From: Promethearchaeota archaeon
GTDB taxonomy: Archaea > Asgardarchaeota > Lokiarchaeia > Sigyniarchaeales > SOKP01
DNA: 5,033 bases
Reading direction: 5' to 3'
Assembly: GCA_030612905.1 (NCBI GenBank)
Contig: JAUWNA010000186.1
Coordinates: forward strand, 1 to 5,033
Shown here in pieces: positions 1 through 4,908 of the stretch. Positions within the stretch are counted from its first letter, which is position 1. The number at the start of each line of letters is the position of its first letter. The position numbers were made by a program, and so were the translations under genes. The notes beneath the pieces were generated by a model, which was not told the DNA's origin, did no database searches, and saw only the letters and a program-made list of their open reading frames with translations.

Positions 1-293
1 TGTTTGGAACTATTTTACAACTAATGCAATATTCTGAAGTTGGTGCGGATATAAATATTAAAAAGATTGTTATTCCTCCAAAATTAATAGAGAAGGGATA
101 TAGTTTGGAGACTTACATTAAAATGTTTTTAACCACTTCATATATTTTAACTGCTTCTGAAGACAAATCGCAAAAAATAATCGAGACTTTTAAAGACCAC
201 GATATGTCAGCAAATTTGATTGGAAAAATTATTAAAAAACCGGGATTAAAAATAAATAATGGTAAAGAATCTTTAGATGTTATAGAGTATTAA
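1..293 (+). CDS. PurM/AIR synthase-related protein, C-terminal fragment (5' end outside window)
   Basis: The reading frame is open from the left edge (first whole codon at 3), so the ATG at 24 is probably an internal Met and the true start lies outside the window. About 96 residues are visible. The segment GTILQLMQYSEVGADINIKK followed by IPP resembles the C-terminal domain of the PurM superfamily (AIR synthase-related proteins, HypE/SelD/ThiL relatives, methanogen marker 2), where a Gly-rich GTLLxLLExSxVGAxIDLxxIPxP stretch opens the last part of the domain. The later stretch ending SANLIGKIIKKPG fits the family's A-x-x-IGxV element. These proteins bind ATP and activate a carbonyl or carboxyl group by phosphorylation, but the substrate cannot be read because the ATP-binding N-terminal half is missing. 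The gene is convergent with the zinc-ribbon gene. The superfamily is moderately sure; the specific function is unknown. Confidence 0.6.
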   Translation, partial: FGTILQLMQYSEVGADINIKKIVIPPKLIEKGYSLETYIKMFLTTSYILTASEDKSQKIIETFKDHDMSANLIGKIIKKPGLKINNGKESLDVIEY

Positions 294-394
294 AGATTTA
301 AAACTCTGAGTGTGTGGTTAATCTAATCGATAAGAAGTAAGCTACGAGAAACGCTATATATCCCACATCAAACGATAATTCTCGTTATTAGCCT
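294..394. other. Convergent intergenic region with short inverted repeats
   Basis: This 101-bp gap lies between two convergent stop codons. It contains ACGAGAA at 344-350 and its perfect complement TTCTCGT at 379-385, plus a smaller AACGA/TCGTT hairpin at 371-386 that shares bases with the first. The two hairpins are mutually exclusive. There is no T-tract, no tRNA T-loop (GTTCRANNC) and no box C/D pair on either strand. A role as a weak bidirectional terminator or in small-RNA structure is possible but unsupported. Confidence 0.3.
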
Positions 395-592
395 TTATTT
401 AAGATTTGACAGGCTAAAAACCTGTTCCGGAATAAAGGTATTACATCTCGGACATTGATAAATCTGTTTTATCTCTTTAGGTATATGAAGCACTTGTTCC
501 ATGATATGTCCACAAGCGGGGCAGTAAACTGAAGAGTCCTTTCGATATGGGGCTATAAAAACACTTGGTTTTAGTCTATATTTTGTTTCCAT
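395..592 (-). CDS. Small double-CxxC zinc-ribbon protein (65 aa)
   Basis: The protein is 65 residues and has two CPxC knuckles: C24-P-A-C27 followed by GH, and C47-P-R-C50 followed by N. The 19 residues between the knuckles give the usual geometry of a C2C2 zinc ribbon, so one structural zinc (or possibly iron, rubredoxin-like) is expected. The basic N-terminus (K4, R6, K8, R17, K18) could contact nucleic acid. There is no membrane segment or signal peptide, so it is probably cytosolic. Archaeal genomes carry many such mini zinc ribbons, some involved in transcription or RNA metabolism and most uncharacterised. The ATG is the first Met; no Shine-Dalgarno precedes it, and a TATA-like element about 26 bp upstream fits a leaderless transcript. 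It is divergent from the LOG-like gene. The fold is well supported; the function is unknown. Confidence 0.7.
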   Translation of the reverse strand: METKYRLKPSVFIAPYRKDSSVYCPACGHIMEQVLHIPKEIKQIYQCPRCNTFIPEQVFSLSNLK

Positions 593-614
593 ATAATAAT
601 ATTATGATTTCGAA

Positions 615-622
615 CATTTAAC
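615..622 (-). promoter_or_regulatory. Candidate TATA box of the zinc-ribbon gene
   Basis: On the minus strand this reads GTTAAATG, preceded by the purine-rich CGAAAGCAAAAA, which could serve as a BRE. Its centre is about 26 bp upstream of the ATG at 592, so transcription would begin at or next to the start codon. That agrees with the absence of a ribosome binding site. The match is imperfect and rests mainly on spacing. Confidence 0.35.
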
Positions 623-632
623 TTTTTGCTTT

Positions 633-669
633 CGATCATCAAGCGATCATTCTGCAAAGTCTGATGATC
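633..669. repeat. GATCAT repeat cluster, possible operator
   Basis: CGATCAT occurs at 633-639 and again at 644-650, a spacing of 11 bp or about one helical turn. GATCATCA at 634-641 is the perfect inverted complement of TGATGATC at 662-669. The cluster sits just upstream of the BRE/TATA-like element of the zinc-ribbon gene, within the 188-bp divergent region shared with the LOG-like gene. The arrangement of half-sites fits a dimeric regulator, but no bound protein can be named, and short AT-rich repeats do occur by chance. Confidence 0.35.
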
Positions 670-749
670 AATAAACTCATTTTGAAAATAAATTAATTAG
701 TGGTTACTTATCTTTCTAAACAAATAAAAATATTCGAGCAATATTAGGA

Positions 750-757
750 ATTATAAG
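750..757 (+). promoter_or_regulatory. Candidate TATA box of the LOG-like gene
   Basis: ATTATAAG is centred about 27 bp upstream of the ATG at 781, the spacing expected for a leaderless archaeal transcript. No Shine-Dalgarno motif precedes that ATG. The AT-rich background makes such matches common, so support comes from spacing plus the missing ribosome site. Confidence 0.35.
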
Positions 758-780
758 AAAAAATAAGATGTTGAAATACA

Positions 781-1341
781 ATGAGTTTTAACTTCAAAAA
801 TAAATTTAAGGGAACTGTTTCTGTTATTGGCACTAGCCAAGTTGATTCAAAAACGGAGAAATTAGCTAACGAATTGGGTAGATTGCTTGCTATAAATAAT
901 TTTGCTGTTGCCTGTGGAGGACTTTCTGGAGTTATGGAAGCGGTTTGCAAAGGAGCGAAACAAGAAGGGGGTTTCACGATAGGAATAATTCCTTTTAAAG
1001 ATAAACACTTAGCAAATAAATATGTTGATGTTGTCATTCCAGTTCCGTTTTCTCAAGCGCGAAATATAGTTGTAGTGCTTAGTGGGGACGCAGTAGTCGC
1101 GATAGCGGGGAAAGCAGGCACCTTATCAGAAATATGTTTCGCCTGGATATACGAGAAACCAATTGTCGCGCTGACTGGCGTAGTAGAAGGGTGGTCCTCT
1201 AAAATGGCGGGCAAAAAAATTGACGATAGAAGAAGTGATTCGATATACGGAGCAAAAACGGCTCAAGAAGCGGTCGAGAAATTAAACCAACTTTTTGAAA
1301 AAGGACTTAATATTAAGTATGGCATGCCAAATGATTTTTAA
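781..1341 (+). CDS. LOG/SLOG-fold protein, TIGR00725-like
   Basis: The protein is 186 residues, a typical length for the LOG-like ('lysine decarboxylase-like') Rossmann family. The first strand is GTVSVIGTSQ (residues 11-20). GGLSGVMEA (46-54) is the conserved nucleotide-contacting GG-x-x-G-x-M-x-A turn. QARN (92-95) carries the family Arg. AGKAGTLSE (109-117) corresponds to the PGGxGTxxE signature; here the first positions differ (AGK), while G113, T114 and E117 are kept. Classical LOG enzymes release free cytokinin from its riboside monophosphate; the TIGR00725 branch has no firmly known substrate, and SLOG proteins in general bind or process nucleotides. It is probably cytosolic. An in-frame stop at 772 precedes the ATG, fixing the start. 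The next gene begins 45 bp downstream with no strong T-tract between, so co-transcription is possible. The family is confident; the reaction is uncertain. Confidence 0.8.
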   Translation: MSFNFKNKFKGTVSVIGTSQVDSKTEKLANELGRLLAINNFAVACGGLSGVMEAVCKGAKQEGGFTIGIIPFKDKHLANKYVDVVIPVPFSQARNIVVVLSGDAVVAIAGKAGTLSEICFAWIYEKPIVALTGVVEGWSSKMAGKKIDDRRSDSIYGAKTAQEAVEKLNQLFEKGLNIKYGMPNDF

Positions 1342-1386
1342 AAAAGGTAAGAATGTAAATAAAATATTTGATAAATTATTTTTAAG

Positions 1387-1653
1387 ATGTTAAGAATGGT
1401 AAAAATTAGTGGAGGAGATGGCTCTTCTTTTAAAGAAGCTATAAAAATTTCAGATTGCAGTAATACCGAAGGCGTAAAACAGGAATACATTGAAGTTCGA
1501 AAAAAGTTCGGTAATTATCAATTAATTAGGCAGAGTTTACAAGACAAAGATGGAAAAATGTATGACGTTTTGGAATTGAAATTGGAAGATGGTCGAGAAA
1601 TTACTTTCTATTTCGATATTACAGATTTTTTCGGAAAGGGATTTGAATTTTAA
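1387..1653 (+). CDS. Conserved hypothetical small protein with GGDGSS start motif
   Basis: This is an 88-residue soluble protein with no Cys, no membrane helix and no signal peptide. It opens with MVKISGGDGSSFKEAIKISD, runs through a charged middle (EYIEVRKKFGNYQLIRQSLQ) and ends in alternating strands (KMYDVLELKLEDGREITFYF then DITDFFGKGF). From memory, similar 80-100-residue proteins with a GGDGSSxxxAIxI head and a YDVLxxxLxDGxxxxxYFDITxFF tail occur across bacteria and archaea as uncharacterised proteins; this recollection was not checked. The beta-rich C-terminus suggests a compact alpha/beta fold. Two starts are possible: ATG 1387 and ATG 1396. The second gives MVKISGGDG and fits the remembered family length better. 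Neither has a Shine-Dalgarno site, and an in-frame stop at 1372 limits extension. It follows the LOG-like gene by 45 bp and is followed by a T9 tract. Function is unknown. Confidence 0.7.
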   Translation: MLRMVKISGGDGSSFKEAIKISDCSNTEGVKQEYIEVRKKFGNYQLIRQSLQDKDGKMYDVLELKLEDGREITFYFDITDFFGKGFEF

Positions 1654-1664
1654 TATAAAACCAA

Positions 1665-1673
1665 TTTTTTTTT
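1665..1673 (+). terminator. Oligo-T terminator (T9)
   Basis: A run of nine T lies 12 bp after the stop codon of the small GGDGSS gene, and there is no strong hairpin before it. Archaeal RNA polymerase terminates at such T-rich tracts, so this probably ends the LOG-like/GGDGSS transcript and separates it from the GTPase gene. Confidence 0.55.
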
Positions 1674-1744
1674 ACAATATTTTAAGAATATCCATTATTA
1701 ATGAAAAAATATGCTAAACATTTTAATATTTAAGTTAAGGATAA

Positions 1745-1753
1745 TTTTATAAG
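1745..1753 (+). promoter_or_regulatory. Candidate TATA box of the GTPase gene
   Basis: TTTTATAAG lies 50-58 bp upstream of the TTG start. Initiation about 25 bp downstream would leave a leader of roughly 25-30 nt containing the GAGG ribosome site. The surrounding 149-bp gap (1654-1802) is very AT-rich and holds other TATA-like strings (for example GATATATTA near 1761), so the exact box is uncertain. Confidence 0.3.
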
Positions 1754-1791
1754 AATGTTTGATATATTATCTTACATAAGAATATGGTTGT

Positions 1792-1805
1792 GAGGAATTC
1801 AATTG
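1792..1805 (+). promoter_or_regulatory. Shine-Dalgarno GAGG that fixes a TTG start
   Basis: GAGG at 1792-1795 is seven bases before the TTG at 1803-1805. An in-frame TGA at 1791-1793 rules out any further extension, and the next in-frame ATG is about 150 codons downstream, inside the G domain. TTG is therefore the start. The octamer AATTCAAT occurs at 1796-1803 and 1808-1815, flanking the start codon. Confidence 0.7.
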
Positions 1806-2774
1806 ACAATTCAATATTTATCCAAAGATAAAAAAGTAAAAAAGAAAGCTATAGCATCGCCTAGTAAAATTTTATTTACGGGCCTCGATAACGCAGGTAA
1901 AACAACGATTATTTACGCAATACAGAGGGAATTCTCGAAGATCGCGTTTCTAAAGCCAACAAGAGGTGCCCAAAGAAGGATATTTGAGTTTCTAGGGCGA
2001 GAAATAGCTGAATGGGATCTAGGTGGGCAATTTAGCTATAGAATAGCTTATTTAAAGAATCCCGGAAAGTATTTCGACGACACTGAGATTGCTGTTTATG
2101 TAATAGATGTTCAAAATCGCGCAAGAATACCCGAATCTATCAGCTATTTTAAAGATGTAGTAGAGCAATTTAATAAGCTGGAGATAGAGCCGAGCATCTA
2201 TGTCTTTTTCCACAAATACGATCCCGCGTTAAGACGAAACGCTTTAAACGAAATGAAGACTCTTGAAATAGAATTAAAAGAAAAAATAAGAAATGTGGTA
2301 GATTATAAAAAAATCTTTTATTACAATACTTCAATCTACGATTTGCCCAGTATCATTAAAGCTATGTCTGAAATTCTTTTGGATTTGTACCCAAAATCGG
2401 AATTAATTGAAAAAACAATCGTAGAATTTGGCAAGAAGACTTATTCGGAAGGTGTTGTATTACTAGACGACAATAGTCTTATCGTAGGTAGTTATTACAA
2501 AGACGAGGAAACAAAGAACCTCTTAAGCGCCAGCACGCCCTATTTTTTGACCCTTAACGACTCGTTTGTTTTTACTAAAGCCCAACCTAGCCGCCAAGAA
2601 GAGGAGAATCATATGATTGTGCAAAGGTATGGAAAGAATTTCGTTTTCAAGCAACTTGCTTTAAAAGACGACTCTACTCCGTATTATTTACTTATGCTCA
2701 AACAAGATCCAAATATTAACAAAGAAGATTTTGATTGTTTTGCTAATTTATTAAAAGAGATCCTCTATAGTTAA
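1803..2774 (+). CDS. Rag/Arf-like small GTPase with C-terminal roadblock-like domain
   Basis: The protein is 323 residues. A basic N-terminal stretch (1-22) precedes a Ras-superfamily G domain (about 22-195). The visible motifs are P-loop GLDNAGKTT (27-35), switch I PT with T53, switch II WDLGGQ (71-76), G4 HKYD (137-140) and a probable G5 at TS (176-177). The T53 to Q76 spacing equals that of Arf1 (T48 to Q71), and the catalytic Gln is kept. HKxD instead of N/TKxD, together with YVIDVQNR, resembles Rag/Gtr GTPases. Residues about 200-323 (VVLLDDNSLIVGS, then an amphipathic helix and strands ending YYLLMLK) look like a roadblock/longin fold, the position where Rag proteins carry their dimerisation domain. 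No Gly2, C-terminal Cys box or membrane helix is present, so any membrane recruitment would need a partner. The roadblock protein encoded next is the obvious candidate. Domain subtype is moderately sure; GTPase is very sure. Confidence 0.88.
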   Translation: MTIQYLSKDKKVKKKAIASPSKILFTGLDNAGKTTIIYAIQREFSKIAFLKPTRGAQRRIFEFLGREIAEWDLGGQFSYRIAYLKNPGKYFDDTEIAVYVIDVQNRARIPESISYFKDVVEQFNKLEIEPSIYVFFHKYDPALRRNALNEMKTLEIELKEKIRNVVDYKKIFYYNTSIYDLPSIIKAMSEILLDLYPKSELIEKTIVEFGKKTYSEGVVLLDDNSLIVGSYYKDEETKNLLSASTPYFLTLNDSFVFTKAQPSRQEEENHMIVQRYGKNFVFKQLALKDDSTPYYLLMLKQDPNINKEDFDCFANLLKEILYS

Positions 2775-2778
2775 CTCC

Positions 2779-2788
2779 TTTTATTTTT
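2779..2788 (+). terminator. T-rich tract after the GTPase gene
   Basis: TTTTATTTTT begins four bases after the GTPase stop codon. It fits archaeal T-tract termination and suggests that the GTPase transcript at least partly ends before the next gene's promoter. Flanking it is an 11-bp direct repeat, CTATAG(T/C)TAAC, at 2765-2775 and 2795-2805. Confidence 0.4.
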
Positions 2789-2860
2789 AATTTGCTATAG
2801 CTAACATTAATAAAATTGCATTTTTATATTTATATAAAATAGAAAGATAAAATATTATAG

Positions 2861-2877
2861 AAAAAAAGCTTTATATG
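2861..2877 (+). promoter_or_regulatory. BRE/TATA promoter of the zinc-ribbon roadblock gene
   Basis: The purine run AAAAAAAGC (2861-2869) followed by TTTATATG (2870-2877) is a good archaeal BRE plus TATA box. Transcription would start near 2899, leaving a leader of about 24 nt that contains GAGAG (2911-2915), a partial ribosome site seven bases before the ATG. A second consensus TTTATATA lies further upstream at 2829-2836. The roadblock gene therefore probably has its own promoter rather than depending on the GTPase transcript. Confidence 0.55.
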
Positions 2878-2922
2878 CGTCATTATTTCTGATTTTAAAA
2901 GCTGATAAAAGAGAGAATCCCA

Positions 2923-3954
2923 ATGATCATTTGTTCTAATTGTGGTGCGACTAATAACGAAGCCAGCGGTCATATTTGTAGAAAGTGCGGCGCTCTACTC
3001 CCCACTTCCCGCAGAGCTCCAAGAATTAGAATTGCTCCTAGTAAAAAGGAGAAAAAAAAAGTTAAACCTCAGAAAAGAATTCCTGATAAGAAAAAAGTTT
3101 CTAAACCTAAACCAGATCCTTTTACAGATCTACAAGAGATCCCAAAACCCGAAAAATTAAACGAGATTGAGGATGAGGATGGAGAAGATCTTAATGAAAC
3201 CCAAACCCCCTTCGAATACGAAGACTCCGAAGAGTTTGTAGAAAGCGAACTGGAAGACGAAGAAGAAGATTTAGACGCTTTAGAAGAAATTACACCTCAA
3301 CCTTATAAAGGATCAATTATTGCGGATAAAGGAGTTTTCGGACCGCCCAGACAAGCTAGGAGGCGGACTGATACGAAATCACGGGTTTCTAAAAAATCAG
3401 CCGTATCCCCGCCTGAAAAGGAGTCTGTGTTTTTAAAGCAAAAGCAACTAGAAGAAGATATGTCAAATGTACTGTCATTTTTATCTAAAAAAATTACAGT
3501 TAAACCTTTAGATTCTATTACAAAACAAAAGCAAGCTATTCAAGAGAAACCAGAAGAAAATATACCTCCTTCCAGCATGAACGAAATTTTAAAGGATTTA
3601 TTGAAGCTGGATTTACACATTGAAGCCTCTGCTATTATTAAGGGCGATGGTACGATTCTCGCTTCAGCAATTTCATCAAGAATTTCAGAAAATTTATTTG
3701 CAACAATTGGGCAGAATTTATCTATGATTGGAGAGGATATAATCAAAGGTTTAAGCGCTGGAACCTTGCTGAATATCTCTATAAGAGGAACTGATGGAGT
3801 TTTAGACCTCGCGCCCATTGGTTCGAAAAAATCATTTGGAGATGACATGATTTTAATAATTCTTTCACATCCTCGGGTTAAATCAGGAATAATCTATTTT
3901 GCTGTTAGTATCGTAAAAAAACAAGTAAAACAATATTTAGGATTATTAAAATAG
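2923..3954 (+). CDS. Zinc-ribbon protein with charged linker and C-terminal Roadblock/LC7 domain
   Basis: The protein is 343 residues in three parts. Residues 1-24 form a zinc ribbon with ligands C4, C7, C19 and C22. Residues 25-215 are low-complexity and probably disordered: first Lys/Pro-rich basic (about 30-65), then strongly acidic (about 70-125, Glu/Asp runs), then basic again (143-160). Residues about 218-335 match a Roadblock/LC7 fold: a helix (MNEILKDLLKLD), a strand pair (ASAIIKGDGTILASAIS), a long helix (NLFATIGQNLSMIGEDIIKG), strands (LLNISIRGTDGVLDLAPIG and MILIILSHP) and a final helix ending in Lys. Roadblock proteins act as dimeric regulators or scaffolds of small GTPases (MglB on MglA, LAMTOR subunits on Rag proteins). 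Its gene lies directly after a Rag-like GTPase on the same strand, so a physical partnership is a reasonable inference. No transmembrane or signal sequence is present. The partner of the zinc ribbon is unknown. Confidence 0.82.
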   Translation: MIICSNCGATNNEASGHICRKCGALLPTSRRAPRIRIAPSKKEKKKVKPQKRIPDKKKVSKPKPDPFTDLQEIPKPEKLNEIEDEDGEDLNETQTPFEYEDSEEFVESELEDEEEDLDALEEITPQPYKGSIIADKGVFGPPRQARRRTDTKSRVSKKSAVSPPEKESVFLKQKQLEEDMSNVLSFLSKKITVKPLDSITKQKQAIQEKPEENIPPSSMNEILKDLLKLDLHIEASAIIKGDGTILASAISSRISENLFATIGQNLSMIGEDIIKGLSAGTLLNISIRGTDGVLDLAPIGSKKSFGDDMILIILSHPRVKSGIIYFAVSIVKKQVKQYLGLLK

Positions 3955-3974
3955 ATATATACTATCCTTAAATC

Positions 3975-3980
3975 TTTTTT
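3975..3980 (+). terminator. T6 tract between convergent genes
   Basis: Six T's lie 21 bp after the roadblock gene's stop, overlapping the stop codon of the opposing nuclease gene. Only 24 bp separate the two convergent genes, so the tract probably ends the roadblock transcript within or near the end of the other gene. There is no matching T-run for the minus-strand transcript; the nearest minus-strand T-rich stretch is weak (around 3940-3950). Confidence 0.35.
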
Positions 3981-4776
3981 ATACTAGCTGTTTTTGAACG
4001 ATAATTCGATTGACTTCGATAGTTTTAAAATATTGTAAATTGATTCTTAATTCCTGTAAAAACGAATTAAAATTATCTATTCCTACTAATGGAACAGAAT
4101 TTTCGTTAATTCTAACCCAATTTGATTCTAACGTAACCATGACGGGAATTAAGATAAAAGGTAATCTTTTTCGAAAATTAAACTTCATTCCTAATAGGCT
4201 CTGTATTAAATTTGATAAAATTTCAGGATTCTTTTTTAAAGCTATTACTCTTTGATATTGTAAATTTGCTGCTTTATTCATTGCGCTGTAAGAATCTTTG
4301 CGTTTCCACTGCTTTGCATCGATTATCAATATATAACTTTGATAAATGCCAATTACATCGATTTCATACCTTTTTTGAGATGTCTCGTATTTGAGCTCAG
4401 ATTTATCTGAAAACCTAAAATTTTTAGTTGTTTTATAACTGTTTTGAGACAAAATCTCTTTGATTAAAGCTTCAAAACCGTCGCAGTTTAATAGATACGA
4501 CAGTTGATTAACGTCTAACTCTAGAAACTGAAGGCATCTCGTAATAAACGCAATTTTATTTACTACTATGTAATGAACATAGTTTCCTTTCTGAATTGAG
4601 ATAAAATCAAATTTATCTAAAAAATCGCGGAGTTCAAAATCGCTAAAATCTTTGAAAAATTCAATTTCTGATATTTCAAACCATATTTCGGTTACAGCCG
4701 AATCTGTGTCTTTTAATAAGTTGTAAATCTCTAAAAAAAAATGCTTTATTGATGGAGAAGAATAAACGCTAGACAT
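3979..4776 (-). CDS. PD-(D/E)XK (restriction endonuclease-like) nuclease family protein
   Basis: The protein is 265 residues. The N-terminal ~100 residues are helical, Phe/Leu-rich and resemble a winged-helix or helical recognition module. The core follows: helix FEALIKEILSQN (101-112) with E102, then YEIDVIGIYQSYILIIDAKQ (137-156), giving D140 and D153-x-K155, the Mrr/NERD/Holliday-junction-nuclease style catalytic pattern. A later helix holds Q173 and Q175 (NLQYQRV), a common extra element of this superfamily. Metal-dependent DNA (or RNA) phosphodiester cleavage is expected. There is no methyltransferase, helicase or specificity subunit beside it, so it is not an ordinary restriction-modification system; repair, DNA-end processing or defence are all possible. 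No membrane helix. The ATG at 4776 lacks a ribosome site but has an AT-rich box about 27 bp upstream. The superfamily is likely; the specific role is unknown. Confidence 0.68.
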   Translation of the reverse strand: MSSVYSSPSIKHFFLEIYNLLKDTDSAVTEIWFEISEIEFFKDFSDFELRDFLDKFDFISIQKGNYVHYIVVNKIAFITRCLQFLELDVNQLSYLLNCDGFEALIKEILSQNSYKTTKNFRFSDKSELKYETSQKRYEIDVIGIYQSYILIIDAKQWKRKDSYSAMNKAANLQYQRVIALKKNPEILSNLIQSLLGMKFNFRKRLPFILIPVMVTLESNWVRINENSVPLVGIDNFNSFLQELRINLQYFKTIEVNRIIVQKQLV

Positions 4777-4796
4777 AATGTAAATTAAGTTGATGC

Positions 4797-4810
4797 TTTT
4801 AATAATAAAA
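4797..4810 (-). promoter_or_regulatory. Candidate TATA box of the nuclease gene
   Basis: On the minus strand this reads TTTTATTATTAAAA, centred about 27 bp before the ATG at 4776. With no Shine-Dalgarno motif before that ATG, the spacing suggests a leaderless transcript. The support is spacing alone. Confidence 0.3.
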
Positions 4811-4874
4811 GGAGAGTAATGATATAATGATCAAAGTGCCGTAAAGAAATAAAACACTATAAAATGGGATAAAT

Positions 4875-4888
4875 AAAACTTAAGTTTT
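4875..4888. repeat. 14-bp perfect palindrome
   Basis: AAAACTTAAGTTTT is perfectly self-complementary. It lies 21 bp beyond the stop codon of the right-edge membrane-anchor frame and about 100 bp upstream of the nuclease start, on the minus strand. On that strand it is followed by ATTTATCCCATTTTATAG, so it could contribute to T-rich termination or be a binding site. Confidence 0.35.
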
Positions 4889-4908
4889 GAAGAATAATTT
4901 TATAGACC

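Noticed and set aside
310..366. Possible tRNA or box C/D small RNA between the first two genes
   Set aside because: A GTGTGG/CCACAT pairing exists, but there is no T-loop consensus, no cloverleaf, and no box C with matching box D on either strand.
744..1037. 97-codon minus-strand open frame over the LOG-like gene
   Set aside because: It is a shadow of a well-supported coding gene on the plus strand with recognisable family motifs; its own translation shows no domain.
2942..3160. 72-codon plus-strand frame overlapping the zinc ribbon and basic linker
   Set aside because: It is out of frame with the Cys-containing zinc ribbon, and its Lys/Leu-rich content follows from the A-rich coding of the linker.
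3540..3848. 102-codon minus-strand open frame within the roadblock domain
   Set aside because: It is antisense to the clearly coding Roadblock/LC7 segment and has no recognisable features.
371..4008. Shared 11-mer AACGATAATTC at 371-381 and near 3998-4008
   Set aside because: Matches of this length are expected by chance in an AT-rich 5-kb window, and the second copy is inside a coding region.
4010..4394. Two plus-strand open frames (81 and 60 codons) over the nuclease gene
   Set aside because: They lie antisense to the nuclease-like core motifs and have no promoter or ribosome site.
3979..4776. Restriction-modification system
   Set aside because: Only a nuclease-like gene is present; no methyltransferase or specificity gene is next to it in this window.
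4811..4844. GGAGAG followed by two nearby ATG codons on the plus strand
   Set aside because: The ribosome-site-like motif looks good, but the frames end after two and five codons, so no gene is supported.
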